Notes under the pieces: generated by a model
What the model was told of the DNA's origin: nothing
Seen by the model: the letters and a program-made list of their open reading frames with translations, nothing else
Database searches by the model: none
Shown: piece after piece, positions 10,076 to 21,785 of the stretch
Layout: each line of letters opens with the position of its first letter
How positions within the stretch are numbered: the first letter of the stretch is position 1
Position numbers and translations under genes: made by a program
DNA from: Taxillus chinensis
Taxonomy: Eukaryota > Streptophyta > Magnoliopsida > Santalales > Loranthaceae
DNA length: 64,000 bases
Reading direction: 5' to 3'
NCBI GenBank assembly: GCA_023512835.1
Contig: CM042087.1
Location: 13,610,853-13,674,852 of the forward strand

Positions 10076-10579
10076 GTGAGTGAGCCGACCAGTGGCACGG
10101 GCCAAGGGAGGGTGTTTACGCTGGAGGCGACGTACCAGGAGAAGGCTGAGCTACCACCCCCACCGGCGGGGGGTGGAGTAGGACCATCGGTGGTTATAGG
10201 TACCCTTTTTATCTCCCATACGTTAGCTTCTGTTCTTTTCGATACAGGTGCATCGTGTTCTTTTGTTGCTGAGCTTGTAATAGATAGCTTGGGGTTAGTT
10301 TGTGTGGAGGCATCGAGGCCCCTAGTTGTTGAGTCTCCAGTGGGAGGTATGATTGAGGTGCGGCGTGTTTGCCGTGACTGTGTGTTAACCATAGGAAATG
10401 TGGAGCTAAGTTTTGACTTGCATGTAATGCCCTTGCGTACTTTTGACCTGATCTTGGGTATGGATTGGCTTATGACTTTCCAGGCCAAGATAGATTGTTA
10501 TCGGCGGCGTGTATCCTTCGTGACACCTGCAGGGACCTCTTGCACCCTGCAGGGGGAGTGGGACTGTGAGGCGAGATGA
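10076..10579 (+). pseudogene. pol: Element B aspartic protease region
   Basis: An open stretch of 167 codons containing the retroviral-type protease. It has the catalytic motif [11 protein letters not shown], the flap-side region [10 protein letters not shown] and the hydrophobic ILGMDWL motif. It is the best-preserved protease of the three chromoviruses here, since A and J are shifted at or just after the active site. It has no start of its own; the apparent ATG is internal to the gag-pol frame. It ends at a TGA (10577-10579) where J continues into the RT linker. Confidence 0.9.
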
Positions 10580-10699
10580 GCTGGGCCAGGACCAGTGGGG
10601 TGCCATTACCCACAGGTTGGCAGCCCTGTGCTTTGCTGAGGAAGGGAACGTGGAAAAGAGAGTGTGGCCAACTATTGTTGATCAATTCCAGGATATCTT

Positions 10700-11480
10700 T
10701 CCTGACTAGTTGAGGAGTCTACCTCCTAAGAGAAGTGTGGAGTTCACCATTGAGTTGGTACCGGGGACTGGTCCAGTCTCCCAAGTGGCTTACCGTATGG
10801 GGCCACAGAGTTGAGGGAGCTGCCGAGGCAAATAGAGGAGTTGGTGGACCAGGGGTATATCAAACCGAGTACCTCGCCTTGGGGTGCTCCGGTGCTCTTT
10901 GCAAAGAAGGCAGATGGCACGCTACGCCTTTTCATCGACTATAGGAAGCTGAATTCGGTGACTGTGAAGAACAAGTATCCGTTGCCTCCGATAGATGACC
11001 TGTTTGACCAATTGAGTGGAGCCCGGTGGTTTTCCAAGATAGATCTACGATCGGGGTATCATCAGTTAAGGGTTAGGGGGGAGGACATCCCTAAGACTAC
11101 TTTTCGCTGCAGGTATGGGCACTATGAGTGGGTAGTGATGCCTTTCGGGCTCACTAATGCACCGGCAGTGTTCATGCATTTGATGAACCAGGTCTTTGCT
11201 CCATATTCGGATTCTTTCATGGTGGTGTTTATAGATGATATCTTGGTATATTCCAAGACGGAGAGGGAGCATGCAGAGCATTTGGTAACAATGTTGCAAA
11301 CCTTGAGGGACCAACAGTTGTTTGTAAAGTTTAGTAAATGTGAATTTTGGATGCAAGAGGTCCATTTTCTTGGCCATGTGGTGTCCGCTGAGGGAGTTAG
11401 GGTGGACCCAGCCAAGATTGAGGCTGTGGCATCATGGGAAAGGCCAACCAATGTTTTCGAAATTCATAGTTTTCTTGGCA
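10700..11480 (+). pseudogene. pol: Element B reverse transcriptase
   Basis: RT motifs in order: [69 protein letters not shown] and [13 protein letters not shown]. The frame at 10811-11563 covers most of it. At about 11479 a short deletion (FLG followed by an out-of-frame GYYRRF) breaks the connection to RNase H. The part from 11218 onward is repeated at 14763. Confidence 0.9.
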
Positions 11481-12961
11481 GGGTATTACCGTCGTTTTGT
11501 AGAGGGATTCTCCCGTTTGGCAGCTCCTATGATAGCGTTGACCTGGAAGGGAGTGAAGTTTGAGTGGACTGACAAGTGTCAGCAGGCGTTTGAGGCTCTC
11601 AAAACCTGTTTGACCACTACACCGGTGTTGAGGTTACCTCGGGAGGATATCCCATATGAGGTATATTGTGATGCGTCCAGGGTTGGTTTGGGGTGTGTGC
11701 TTATGCAGGAGCACAGTGTGGTAGCTTATGGGTCGAGGCAGCTGAAGCCTCATGAGCAAAATTACCCTACCCATGATCTTGAGTTGGCGGCTGTCATCTT
11801 TGCCTTGAAGAGTTGGCAACATTACCTTTTGGGGGAGAAGTTCATAGTGTTTTCTGATCACAAGTGCCTTCAGTACATCTTTACTCAGAAGGACTTGAAT
11901 TTGAGGCAGAGGAGATGGGTGGAGTATTTGCAGACCTTTGACCTTACTCTTGCCTATACCCTGGGCAACAGTAATGTTGTGGCTGACGCGTTGAGTAGAA
12001 AAGGGAAAGCTGAGGTGGCCGTGAGAGAGTGGAAGCTGATGGAGCAGTTGGCGATGTTGCAGCTGCAGCCTGTTGTTCGTGATGGTGGGACAGTCCTGAG
12101 TCCTTTGGTTGTTGTGCCTGAGTTGTACCAGCGTGTCCGGAAGGGATAGTTGGGTGACATTGAGTGTGAGGTTCTCCGTTCCCGTATTGAGGCTGGTGAG
12201 CTATCTAAGGACTGGACAGAGGGTCCTGAGCATGAGTTGTCTTTTCAGGGGCGGCTAGTAGTGGTTTCTTCTCTCTGGGACGAGGTGATGAGGGAGTTTC
12301 ATCAGTCTAGGCTTGCCGTGCATCCAGGGGTACGAAGATGTATCATGCACTTTGGGAACATTTTTGGTGGCCTAGGATGAAACGTGATGTAGCTGCTTTT
12401 GTTTTGAGGTGCCTCACTTGTTAACAAGTGAAGGCTGAGCACCAGAGGCCGGTGGGCATGTTACAACCATTGCCAATAGCCAAGTGGAAATGGGACCACA
12501 TAGCGATGGACTTTGTAACTGGACTTCCACCCACCATTGGGCGAAGGACATGATATGGGTGATTGTGGACCGCGAGCGGGATTCCAACGGGGCCTTAAGT
12601 CACCGTATATGAACGAGGTGGTGAGACTGCATGGGGTGCCATCATCAATTGTGTCCGACAGGGATTCGAGGTTTACTTCTTGTTTTTGGGTAGGCTTGCA
12701 GGAGGTTATGGGGACAAAGCTTAACTTGAGTATAGCCTTTCAGCCTGAGACTGACGGTCAGACTGAGAGGACGAATCAGACCACGGAGGACATGTTGAGG
12801 GCTTGTGTGCTAGATTTTGGGGGTTCGTCGGCAACTCACCTTCCTTTGGTGGAGTTTGCCTACAACAACAGTTATCAAGCATCCATTGGGATGGCTCCTT
12901 TTGAGGTGTTGTATGGGTGGCCGTGTCGATCACCTTTGTGTTGGACCGAAGTAGGGGAGAC
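11481..12961 (+). pseudogene. pol: Element B RNase H and integrase start, copy 1
   Basis: The RNase H domain lies in 11340-12149 ([38 protein letters not shown]). Integrase pieces follow in several frames: HQSRLAVHPG near 12300, VSDRDSRFTS near 12655, AFQPETDGQTERTNQ near 12750. There is a stop at 12147-12149. Compared with copy 2, two single-base deletions (near 12545 and 12605) shift the integrase core. The sequence stops at the GAGAC target site, where C is inserted. Confidence 0.87.
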
Positions 12962-14475
12962 TGATAACGTGCATTTTATGCCGTTATTCTAGTGTTTATT
13001 TAGGATGTTTAAGAGCATGATTAGAGCCTTATTGCTTTATATATCATATATATTTGCTCTAACCCCTAGAAAGATGCTAGTTGCAAATATATGCGCTTTT
13101 AAGCTATTTTGGCAGGTTTTGGACCTCACTTTTGACAAAGTAGATGGCCTCAAACAATTGGCGTGCAAGAACAGAAGTTGCTTAAAATGATGTCCTATAC
13201 CTTCCACAGAAATTTCAGAGCATTTGGAGCTGATTTTGATCTGCACGTGAATTCACCCATTTCACGTGCAAGCCTATTTTTGCCTCTCAGGCCTCTACAT
13301 GATGCAAGGAAGCTTGGGGAGAAGTTTGAGCTGATTTGGAGGTGCACATGAATTCACCATATCACGTGCAAATTGGCGTGCAGAGATATTGACCGATCCA
13401 ATCGTTTTTCCATGCTGATCATTTATTCCTGAAGGCCCAAGTCCAAATTGTGGATGGAAGATAGAGTTTTTAATGTTTCGAGTGTTACTTATCAAAACTA
13501 CGCCATTTTGATAAATGGGCTAGGGTACACACCTCAAAGCCCATCCAAACTCTATAAATAAGAGCTCCACGCCCCATGCTTTGTATGCCTAACCCCCTAC
13601 ACATTTTAGAGAGAGAGAGAGAGGCTCCACGTCTTGGAGGCTGTCCTTGACCTAGGAGAGCAGCCGTCGCAGCCGTCGCAGCAGCCGTCGTGGATTTTGG
13701 AGCCTAGATTTGAAGCTTTGCTGTGCGCATGATCAAGAAGAAGATGTTGAGCTTTTCTGCTTTGTGTTTGCTTGTAATCATGCGTGAGTAGTCTTTTAAT
13801 CTAGGGGAGCAATGTAGCCCCCTTGTTGCTTTGCTGTGTTTATGAATATTGGGTTTGGATGATTGAGTTTTGCATGTTTTATGAATCTGTTCTTAATTTC
13901 TATCTTTGGATGTACACCTTGGTATTTTTAGCCCTAGTCTGGGGCGGATTGAGATTCATAACTTATTTGTAATTGGTGTGATCATTATCCTTTTGCAAGT
14001 ATGATTTATTGGCTTTGCATGTTTGTGTGTTTGGATGACCATTCTGGCATACAACTCTTAAAAGGACCTCAATGACCATTTGTTGTCCTTGGCTTATGTT
14101 TAGCATGTTTTCAATCAGATAACCCTAATACCATGAACCAGTAGAGATAACATAGGGAGGTGAAATTGTGACCCTAGATGCTTTTAATCCTTGAATCTTA
14201 ATCTTAAAATCACTTTACTTTCTTTGTTTATTTAGAAAACCACATAAAAATTAGATCTTTAGTTTAAAAAAGAAAACTTTTTGCTAAGACATTTTATAGA
14301 ACAAGAGTAATTGGGTGATTTGATTTGAGAACTAGAGAACTAGGTTAATCCCTGTGGGTTCGACCCCTTTCTTGCTGCTATTCTTTTAGTGCAAACTTAG
14401 GGAATTTATTATTTTGAAGAGAGATTTAACGACATTAGCTAGCTCTTTCAGAGAGGCTAAAAATCTTGTCTGTCA
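12962..14475 (+). repeat. 5' LTR of element C, copy 1 (1514 bp)
   Basis: TGATAACGTG...CTTGTCTGTCA, preceded by GAGAC. Contains a G-box palindrome (13242-13270), a TCAAAAC palindrome (13491-13512), a TATA box (CTATAAATA, 13552-13560) and a short GA tract (about 13610-13622). It shares two small insertions with copy 2 relative to the 3' LTR (the extra CAGCAGCCGTCGTGG block near 13680), consistent with copies 1 and 2 deriving from one 5' LTR. Confidence 0.93.
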
Positions 14476-14478
14476 AAT

Positions 14479-14496
14479 TGGCGCCGTTGCCGGGGA
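14479..14496 (+). other. Primer-binding site of element C, copy 1 (tRNA-Asp type)
   Basis: TGGCGCCGTTGCCGGGGA starts three bases after the LTR end. It is complementary to the 3' end of plant tRNA-Asp, typical of Athila elements. Repeated at 18026-18043. Confidence 0.93.
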
Positions 14497-14762
14497 TTCA
14501 ACGGTTAACTAGTTTTTAAAATCAACATTGAGTGAAATTGTTTGAATTCTGATCTTGGTGTTTATTTTGTCTTTTATTTTCTATTATTTTGTGTTCTTTA
14601 TTTGTTTATTTTGCATTGTTCGGAGCTGCTGGGTGTGTTCTTGTTGTTTTACAGGAACATACATCAAGGATTCCTAGTTGTGCATGCAAACAGAGGAGGA
14701 TATACAATTTACTCGGGAACCTGAAAGGTTGTTCAGAGCTCGGCGTAGAGCAGCTAGGGAAG

Positions 14763-16508
14763 CATGGTGGTGTTTATAGATGATATCTTGGTATATTCCA
14801 AGACGGAGAGGGAGCATGCAGAGCATTTGGCAACAATGTTGCAAACCTTGAGGGACGAACAGTTGTTTGTTAAGTTTAGTAAATGTGAATTTTGGATACA
14901 AGAGGTCCATTTTCTTGGCCATGTGGTGTCCGCTGAGGGAGTTAGGGTGGACCCAGCCAAGATTGAGGCTGTGGCATCATGGGAAAGGCCAACCAATGTT
15001 TTCGAAATTCATAGTTTTCTTGGCAGGGTATTACCGTCGTTTTGTAGAGGGATTCTCCCGTTTGGCAGCTCCTATGATAGCGTTGACCTGGAAGGGAGTG
15101 AAGTTTGAGTGGACTGACAAGTGTCAGCAGGCGTTTGAGGCTCTCAAAACCTGTTTGACCACTACACCGGTGTTGAGGTTACCTCGGGAGGATATCCCAT
15201 ATGAGGTATATTGTGATGCGTCCAGGGTTGGTTTGGGGTGTGTGCTTATGCAGGAGCACAGTGTGGTAGCTTATGGGTCGAGGCAGCTGAAGCCTCATGA
15301 GCAAAATTACCCTACCCATGATCTTGAGTTGGCGGCTGTCATCTTTGCCTTGAAGAGTTGGCAACATTACCTTTTGGGGGAGAAGTTCATAGTGTTTTCT
15401 GATCACAAGTGCCTTCAGTACATCTTTACTCAGAAGGACTTGAATTTGAGGCAGAGGAGATGGGTGGAGTATTTGCAGACCTTTGACCTTACTCTTGCCT
15501 ATACCCTGGGCAACGGTAATGTTGTGGCTGACGCGTTGAGTAGAAAAGGGAAAGCTGAGGTGGCCGTGAGAGAGTGGAAGCTGATGGAGCAGTTGGCGAT
15601 GTTGCAGCTGCAGCCTGTTGTTCGTGATGGTGGGACAGTCCTGAGTCCTTTGGTTGTTGTGCCTGAGTTGTACCAGTGTGTCCGGGAGGGATAGTTGGGT
15701 GACATTGAGTGTGAGGTTCTCCGTTCCCGTATTGAGGCTGGTGAGCTATCTAAGGACTGGACAGAGGGTCCTGAGCATGAGTTGTCTTTTCAGGGGCGGC
15801 TAGTAGTGGTCTCTTCTCTCTGGGACGAGGTGATGAGGGAGTTTCATCAGTCTAGGCTTGCCGTGCATCCAGGGGTACGAAGATGTATCATGCACTTCGG
15901 GAACATTTTTGGTGGCCTGGGATGAAACGTGATGTAGCTGCTTTTGTTTTGAGGTGCCTCACTTGTTAACAAGTGAAGGCTGAGCACCAGAGGCCGGTGG
16001 GCATGTTACAACCATTGCCAATAGCCAAGTGGAAATGGGACCACATAACGATGGACTTTGTAACTGGACTTCCACCCACCACTGGGCGGAAGGACATGAT
16101 ATGGGTGATTGTGGACCGCGAGCGGGATTCCAACGGGGCCTTAAGTCAGCTGTATATGAACGAGGTGGTGAGACTGCATGGGGTGCCATCATCAATTGTG
16201 TCCGACAGGGATTCGAGGTTTACTTCTTGTTTTTGGGTAGGCTTGCAGGAGGTTATGGGGACAAAGCTTAACTTGAGTATAGCCTTTCAGCCTGAGACTG
16301 ACGGTCAGACTGAGAGGACGAATCAGACCACGGAGGACATGTTGAGGGCTTGTGTGCTAGATTTTGGGGGTTCGTCGGCAACTCACCTTCCTTTGGTGGA
16401 GTTTGCCTACAACAACAGTTATCAAGCATCCATTGGGATGGCTCCTTTTGAGGTGTTGTATGGGTGGCCGTGTCGATCACCTTTGTGTTGGACCGAAGTG
16501 GGGGAGAC
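14763..16508 (+). pseudogene. pol: Element B RT end, RNase H and integrase start, copy 2
   Basis: The duplicated polymerase fragment. [14 protein letters not shown] opens it, followed by the same deletion at the RT/RNase H border, RNase H (14867-15694) and integrase. Its integrase core reads continuously at 15973-16539 ([23 protein letters not shown]-type segment, VSDRDSRFTS, GQTERTNQT), better than copy 1. It lacks the [11 protein letters not shown] segment seen in A and J. It ends at GGGGAGAC before the second C LTR. Confidence 0.87.
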
Positions 16509-18022
16509 TGATAACGTGCATTTTATGCCGTTATTCTAGTGTTTATTTAGGATGTTTAAGAGCATGATTAGAGCCTTATTGCTTCATATATCATATATAT
16601 TTGCTCTAACCCCTAGAAAGATGCTAGTTGCAAATACATGCGCTTTTAAGCTGTTTTGGCAGGTTTTGGACCTCACTTTTGACAAAGTAGATGGCCTCAA
16701 ACAATTGGCGTGCAAGAACAGAAGTTGCTTAAAATGATGTCCTATACCTTCCACAGAAATTTCAGAGCATTTGGAGCTGATTTTGATCTGCACGTGAATT
16801 CACCCATTTCACGTGCAAGCCTATTTTTGCCTCTCAGGCCTCTACATGATGCAAGGAAGCTTGGGGAGAAGTTTGAGCTGATTTGGAGGTGCACATGAAT
16901 TCACCATATCACGTGCAAATTGGCGTGCAGAGATATTGACCGATCCAATCGTTTTTCCATGCTGATCATTTATTCCTGAAGGCCCAAGTCCAAATTGTGG
17001 ATGGAAGATAGAGTTTTTAATGTTTCGAGTGTTACTTATCAAAACTACGCCGTTTTGATAAATGGGCTAGGGTACACACCTCAAAGCCCATACAAACTCT
17101 ATAAATAAGAGCTCCACGCCCCATGCTTTGTATGCCTAACCCCCCTACACGTTTTAGAGAGAGAGAGAGAGGCTCCAAGTCTTGGAGGCTGTCCTTGACC
17201 TAGGAGAGCAGCCGTCGCAGCCGTCGCAGCAGCCGTCGTGGATTTTGGAGCCTAGATTTGAAGCTTTGCTGTGCGCGTGATCAAGAAGAAGATGTTGAGC
17301 TTTTCTGCTTTGTGTTTGCTTGTAATCATGCGTGAGTAGTCTTTTAATCTAGGGGAGCAATGTAGCCCCCTTGTTGCTTTGCTGTGTTTATGAATATTGG
17401 GTTTGGATGATTGAGTTTTGCATGTTTTATGAATCTGTTCTTAATTTCTATCTTTGGATGTACACCTTGGTATTTTTAGCCCTAGTCTGAGGCGGATTGA
17501 GATTCATAACTTATTTGTAATTGGTGTGATCATTATCCTTTTGCAAGTATGATTTATTGGCCTTGCATGTTTGTGTGTTTGGATGACCATTCTGGCATAC
17601 AACTCTTAAAAGGACCTCAATGACCATTTGTTGTCCTTGGCTTATGTTTAGCATGTTTTCAATCAGATAACCCTAATACCATGAACCAGTAGAGATAACA
17701 TAGGGAGGTGAAATTGTGACCCTAGATGCTTTTAATCCTTGAATCTTAATCTTAAAATCATTTTACTTTCTTTGTTTATTTAGAAAACCACATAAAAATT
17801 AGATCTTTAGTTTAAAAAAGAAAACTTTTTGCTAAGACATTTTATAGAACAAGAGTAATTGGGTGATTTGATTTGAGAACTAGAGAACTAGGTTAATCCC
17901 TGTGGGTTCGACCCCTTTCTTCTGCTATTCTTTTAGTGCAAACTTAGGGAATTTATTATTTTGAAGAGAGATTTAACGACATTAGCTAGCTCTTTTAGAG
18001 AGGCTAAAAATCTTGTCTGTCA
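16509..18022 (+). repeat. 5' LTR of element C, copy 2 (1514 bp)
   Basis: Second copy of the Athila 5' LTR, adjacent to the intact leader and gag. Same termini and promoter elements as copy 1, with scattered single-base differences. The PBS follows at 18026-18043. Confidence 0.93.
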
Positions 18023-18025
18023 AAT

Positions 18026-18043
18026 TGGCGCCGTTGCCGGGGA
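18026..18043 (+). other. Primer-binding site of element C, copy 2
   Basis: Identical to the copy at 14479-14496; this is the one next to the full gag-pol region. Confidence 0.92.
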
Positions 18044-18230
18044 TTCAACGGTTAACTAGTTTTTAAAATCAACATTGAGTGAAATTGTTTGAATTCTGAT
18101 CTTGGTGTTTATTTTGTCTTTTATTTTCTATTATTTTGTGTTCTTTATTTGTTTATTTTGCGTTGTTCGGAGCTGCTGGGTGTGTTCTTGTTGTTTTACA
18201 GGAACATACATCAAGGATTCCTAGTTGTGC

Positions 18231-19886
18231 ATGCAAAGAGAGGAGGATATACAATTTACTCGGGAACCTGAAAGGTTGTTCAGAGCTCGGCGTAGAGCAG
18301 CTAGGGAAGTAGCACGTGAGGCTGAAGAAGCATTGCAAGGCTTGGAGCAATCCGTAGGCGATCTGATGGCAGATCTCAGACCTGATCGTGGTGCATCACA
18401 CGGAGGGGCCAATTACAATGGCCAATATCCAGAAGAAGAGGGTAATAGGTTTATGCCTAGAACCTTCTTAGACTATGCGAGACCGATGATGTCAGACCAT
18501 TATTCTGGGATTCGGCAGACAAGAGTCCAAGCAAATAGCTTCGAGCTGAAGCCGGCGTTGATCAACATGGTGAGCAACAACGCGTTTGGAGGAACAGCAG
18601 TGGATGATCCGCACCAACATTTGATGAGGTTCTACCAGGTGTGCGACACCATCAAGATCAACAATGTGTCGGAGGAGGCAATAAAGCTAAGGCTTTTCCC
18701 TTTCTCTTTAAGGGATAGAGCTCTTGGCTGGTTCAACAGTCTGCCAGCAGGTTCAATCAACACTTGGGAGGAGATGCAGACCAAGTTCATGTCAAAATAC
18801 TTCCCTCCTTCCAAGGTGATCCAGCTCAGAGGAGAGATTAGCAGATTCAGGCAAGATGAGATGGAGACTCTTCATGAAGCTTGGGAGCGTTTCAAAGACT
18901 TAGTGAGAAGATGCCCTGATCATGGAAGACCCCAGTGGATTCAAATTGAATCTTTCTACACAGGTCTTCAGTCCCATTCACAAGACAAGGTGAATGCAAC
19001 TGCTGGAGGATGCTTGATGAACCTAGAGCCTGACGCAGCAGCAGAGCTCTTGGAGAGGCTGTCATTAGCTGATTGGCAGTGGTCTAATGTGCGTACTTCA
19101 AAGCCGAGGGAGAAGATAGCTTCAGTTGAAAATTCTTCCAATGATGTGCAAGCACAGATTCAAGCTTTAGTGAAAGGCATGGAAGTATTGGCTCTTAAAG
19201 TTGAAGGATCACAACAAGCTGTACCAGTAGCTGAGCAAGGCTGGAGTGGAGCTGAAGAAGGAAATTATGTTGGAGGAAAGGGCTTGTATCAGAAGCAGCA
19301 ATTTTATCCTCAACAACAACAAGGGTACAACCAGAATCAGCAGCAATCTCAACCATTTCAGAGAACTCAGAACCGAGGGGGAGATACCTCATTTCGGTAC
19401 AAATATGTGCCCCCAGGGATGAAGCAGAATCCGTATGCTACGGATAATTATTTACACCCACCTCCTGGATTCGAGCAACAGCAGCCTCAGCCTCAGCAGC
19501 AAAGAAGAACATATCAGCATGAGGATGAGATAGCTAGAAGAGAGGTGGGTGATTTGAAGGAAAGGGTAGGTAGTATGGAGACTTTAATTAAGAGTATGGA
19601 GAAGTTACTTGTGAGTATGGCACAGAATGCTAATCAAAGGGTGTCAACCAATACTTTTCCAAGTGACACTGAGGTGAACCCCAAGGAGAGTTGCAAGGCT
19701 ATCACTCTAAGGAGCGGGAAGACACTGAATGAAGCTGAAGAGCCTAAGAAGAAGGCAATTCCAGAAGAACAGAGCAGACCCTTGGAAGCTGATGACCATG
19801 GAAAATCAGATAAAGCTGAAGAAAGAGTGCAAGAAAAGAAGGACAAGCAACTGAGTCAAGACAGAATAGCTGAAGAACAGAGGTAA
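18231..19886 (+). pseudogene. gag: Element C gag (Athila), ended by an in-frame TAA
   Basis: The first ATG of the frame is 18231 (MQREEDIQFTREPERLF). A basic, alanine-rich N terminus is followed by a retrotransposon gag domain at roughly residues 95-260 (PHQHLMRFYQVCDTI, RDRALGWFNSLP, KFMSKYFPP). Then come a Q-rich stretch (QQQQGYNQNQQQSQ), a predicted coiled coil (LKERVGSMETLIKSMEKLL) and the Athila-typical ITLRSGKTL. The TAA at 19884-19886 lies in the same frame as the protease that follows, so it probably splits a former single gag-pol ORF. It is 551 codons long, the longest undamaged gag in the window. Confidence 0.9.
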
Positions 19887-21785
19887 GAGCTCAGGCCTAC
19901 TATGCCATTTCCTCAGAGGCTGAGGAACCAGAGGGTTGAGGAAGAGTATGAGCGTTTCCTGAGTTTGTTCAAGAAGCTTGAAATTAATATTCCATTTGTG
20001 GAAATCTTGGAGCAGATGCCTAGGTACAGAAAATACATCAAAGATTTTGTGACAAAGAAGAGGAAATATGGGGATCATGAGACAGTGGCAGTCACTAACG
20101 AGGTGAGCAGTGTTATTCAACAGAGTTTGCCCATCAAGCATAAAGATCCGGGCAGCTTTAATCTCCCTTGTGTGATTGGCAATGCACCGCAGCAGCAGGC
20201 CCTATGTGATTTAGGGGCCAGCATCAATTTGATCTCCTTTGCTTTGTACAAGCAGCTTGGGCTTAAGGGCATGAAGCCCACTTCCATATCATTGCAGTTT
20301 GCTGACCGGTCTACTGGAAGGCCTGAAGGGATAATTGAAGACGTGTTAGTCAAAGTGGGTTCCTTTATATTTCCAGCGGACTTTGTTGTTTTGGAGATGG
20401 AAGAAGATAGAGGAGTTCAGCTACTCCTTGGAAGACCGTTTCTCAGAACGGGTTGTGCATTGATTGATGTTGCTCAAGGGCAGCTAACTCTGAGAATTAA
20501 TGAGGAGACCTTAGTCTTCCACATGGGGAAAGCTTTGCAAGGTCAAGAGGAGGAGGATTGCCTTTGGGTTGAAGACCTTGAGGAATTGGTGGAAGATTAC
20601 TTGGCAGAAGAAATTACCACCACCAATGATGGAGCCCTTCAGCTTATAGAAGCTCAACAAGATGAAGAGATGTACTTGACAGCTGAGGAAGATGAGCAAA
20701 CTACAAACTCTTTGGAGCAAGCTGAGGAGGAGAAAGAAGATAACGTGCCTCTAGCTCCAGAACTGAAGGAGCTGCCTGGACACCTAAGGTATGAATTTCT
20801 AGACTCTACAAATCAATTCCCTGTCATAGTTGCTTCTAATTTGAATGATGTGGAGTGTACTCAATTGTTAGAAGTCCTTAGGAAACACAAAAAGGCCCTA
20901 GGATGGAACATTGAAGACATTAGGGGTATTAGTCCAGGGATTTGCATGCATAAGATTTTGATGAATGATGATTTTAAACCCACCCTTGAAAGACAAAGAA
21001 GATTAAACCCTGCCATGAAAGAAGTTGTTAGAAAAGAAATTTTAAAATGGAAAAATGCGGGTATAATTTATGCTATTTCAGATAGTGAGTGGGTGAGTCC
21101 ATTGCATGTTGTGCCCAAGAAAGGGGGCATGACCGTGATTAAGAATGAGAAAAATGAATTGATCCCATCTCGCACTGTGACGGGGTGGAGAGTGTGTGTT
21201 GACTATAGGAAGCTGAACAAGGCCACTAGGAAGGATCATTTTCCTCTTCCTTTCATTGACCAAATGTTGGATAGGTTAGTGGCTATAGTCACTACTTGCT
21301 TTTTAGATGGCTATTCCGGGTATAATCAGATCATGGTTAAGCCCGAGGACCAAGAAAAGACCACCTTCACGTGCCCTTTTGGCACATTTGCATTTAGGAG
21401 AATGCCATTTGGGCTTTGTAATGCCCCTGCCACCTTTCAAAGGTGTATGATGGCTATTTTTCAGGGTTTGGTTGAGGAGATCATGGATGACTTCTCGGTG
21501 TTTGGTTCCTCCTACCAACAGTGCTTGAAAAATCTAGATGTGGTCTTAGAGAGATGCGAGGAGAAGGAACTAGTCCTAAATTGGGAGAAATGCCATTTCA
21601 TGGTAACTGAGGGGATAGTTCTAGGGCACAAGGTGTCTGCACATGGTTTGGAGGTAGACAAGGCAAAAATCTCCACTATTGAGACTCTGCCACCTCCAAC
21701 CAATGAAAAAGGAGTGAGAAGTTTCCTTGGCCATGCTGGCTTTTATAGGAGATTCATTAAGGACTTCTCAAAAATTGCAGTTTAA
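19887..21785 (+). pseudogene. pol: Element C aspartic protease and reverse transcriptase
   Basis: Continues in the gag frame. The protease motif is CDLGASINLISF near 20205, with LLLGRPFLRTG as the second motif. RT motifs: VVPKKGGMTVIKNEKNELIP, GWRVCVDYRKLNKATRKDHF, FLDGYSGYNQI, MPFGLCNAPATFQRCM and the catalytic IMDDFSVFGSS. The region just before the DD pair looks a few residues short for the family, so activity is doubtful. The connection ends [17 protein letters not shown], then a stop: a deletion near 21780 removes the start of RNase H and shifts the frame. Confidence 0.9.

Larger units (their letters stand above)
11218..14762 (+). repeat. Tandem duplication, unit 1 (3545 bp)
   Basis: It starts at CATGGTGGTGTTTATAG inside B's RT and ends at GCTAGGGAAG inside C's gag leader. 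The unit therefore contains B's RT end, RNase H and integrase start, then C's 5' LTR, PBS and first gag codons. Unit 2 follows directly. The sequence outside the two ends shows no useful homology, so unequal recombination between repeats does not explain it. Confidence 0.93.
14763..18309 (+). repeat. Tandem duplication, unit 2 (3547 bp)
   Basis: A near-identical second copy of 11218-14762. The offset is 3545 at the start and 3547 from the LTR onward because unit 2 has two extra single bases in the integrase part. It joins in frame-independent fashion to unit 1 at GAAG/CATGG. The end of unit 2 runs on into the intact gag of C at GAAGTAGCACG. Confidence 0.93.

Noticed and set aside
14479..14496. 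tRNA-Asp-like sequence as a tRNA gene
   Set aside because: Only 18 nt matching the tRNA 3' end are present, directly after an LTR; this is a primer-binding site.
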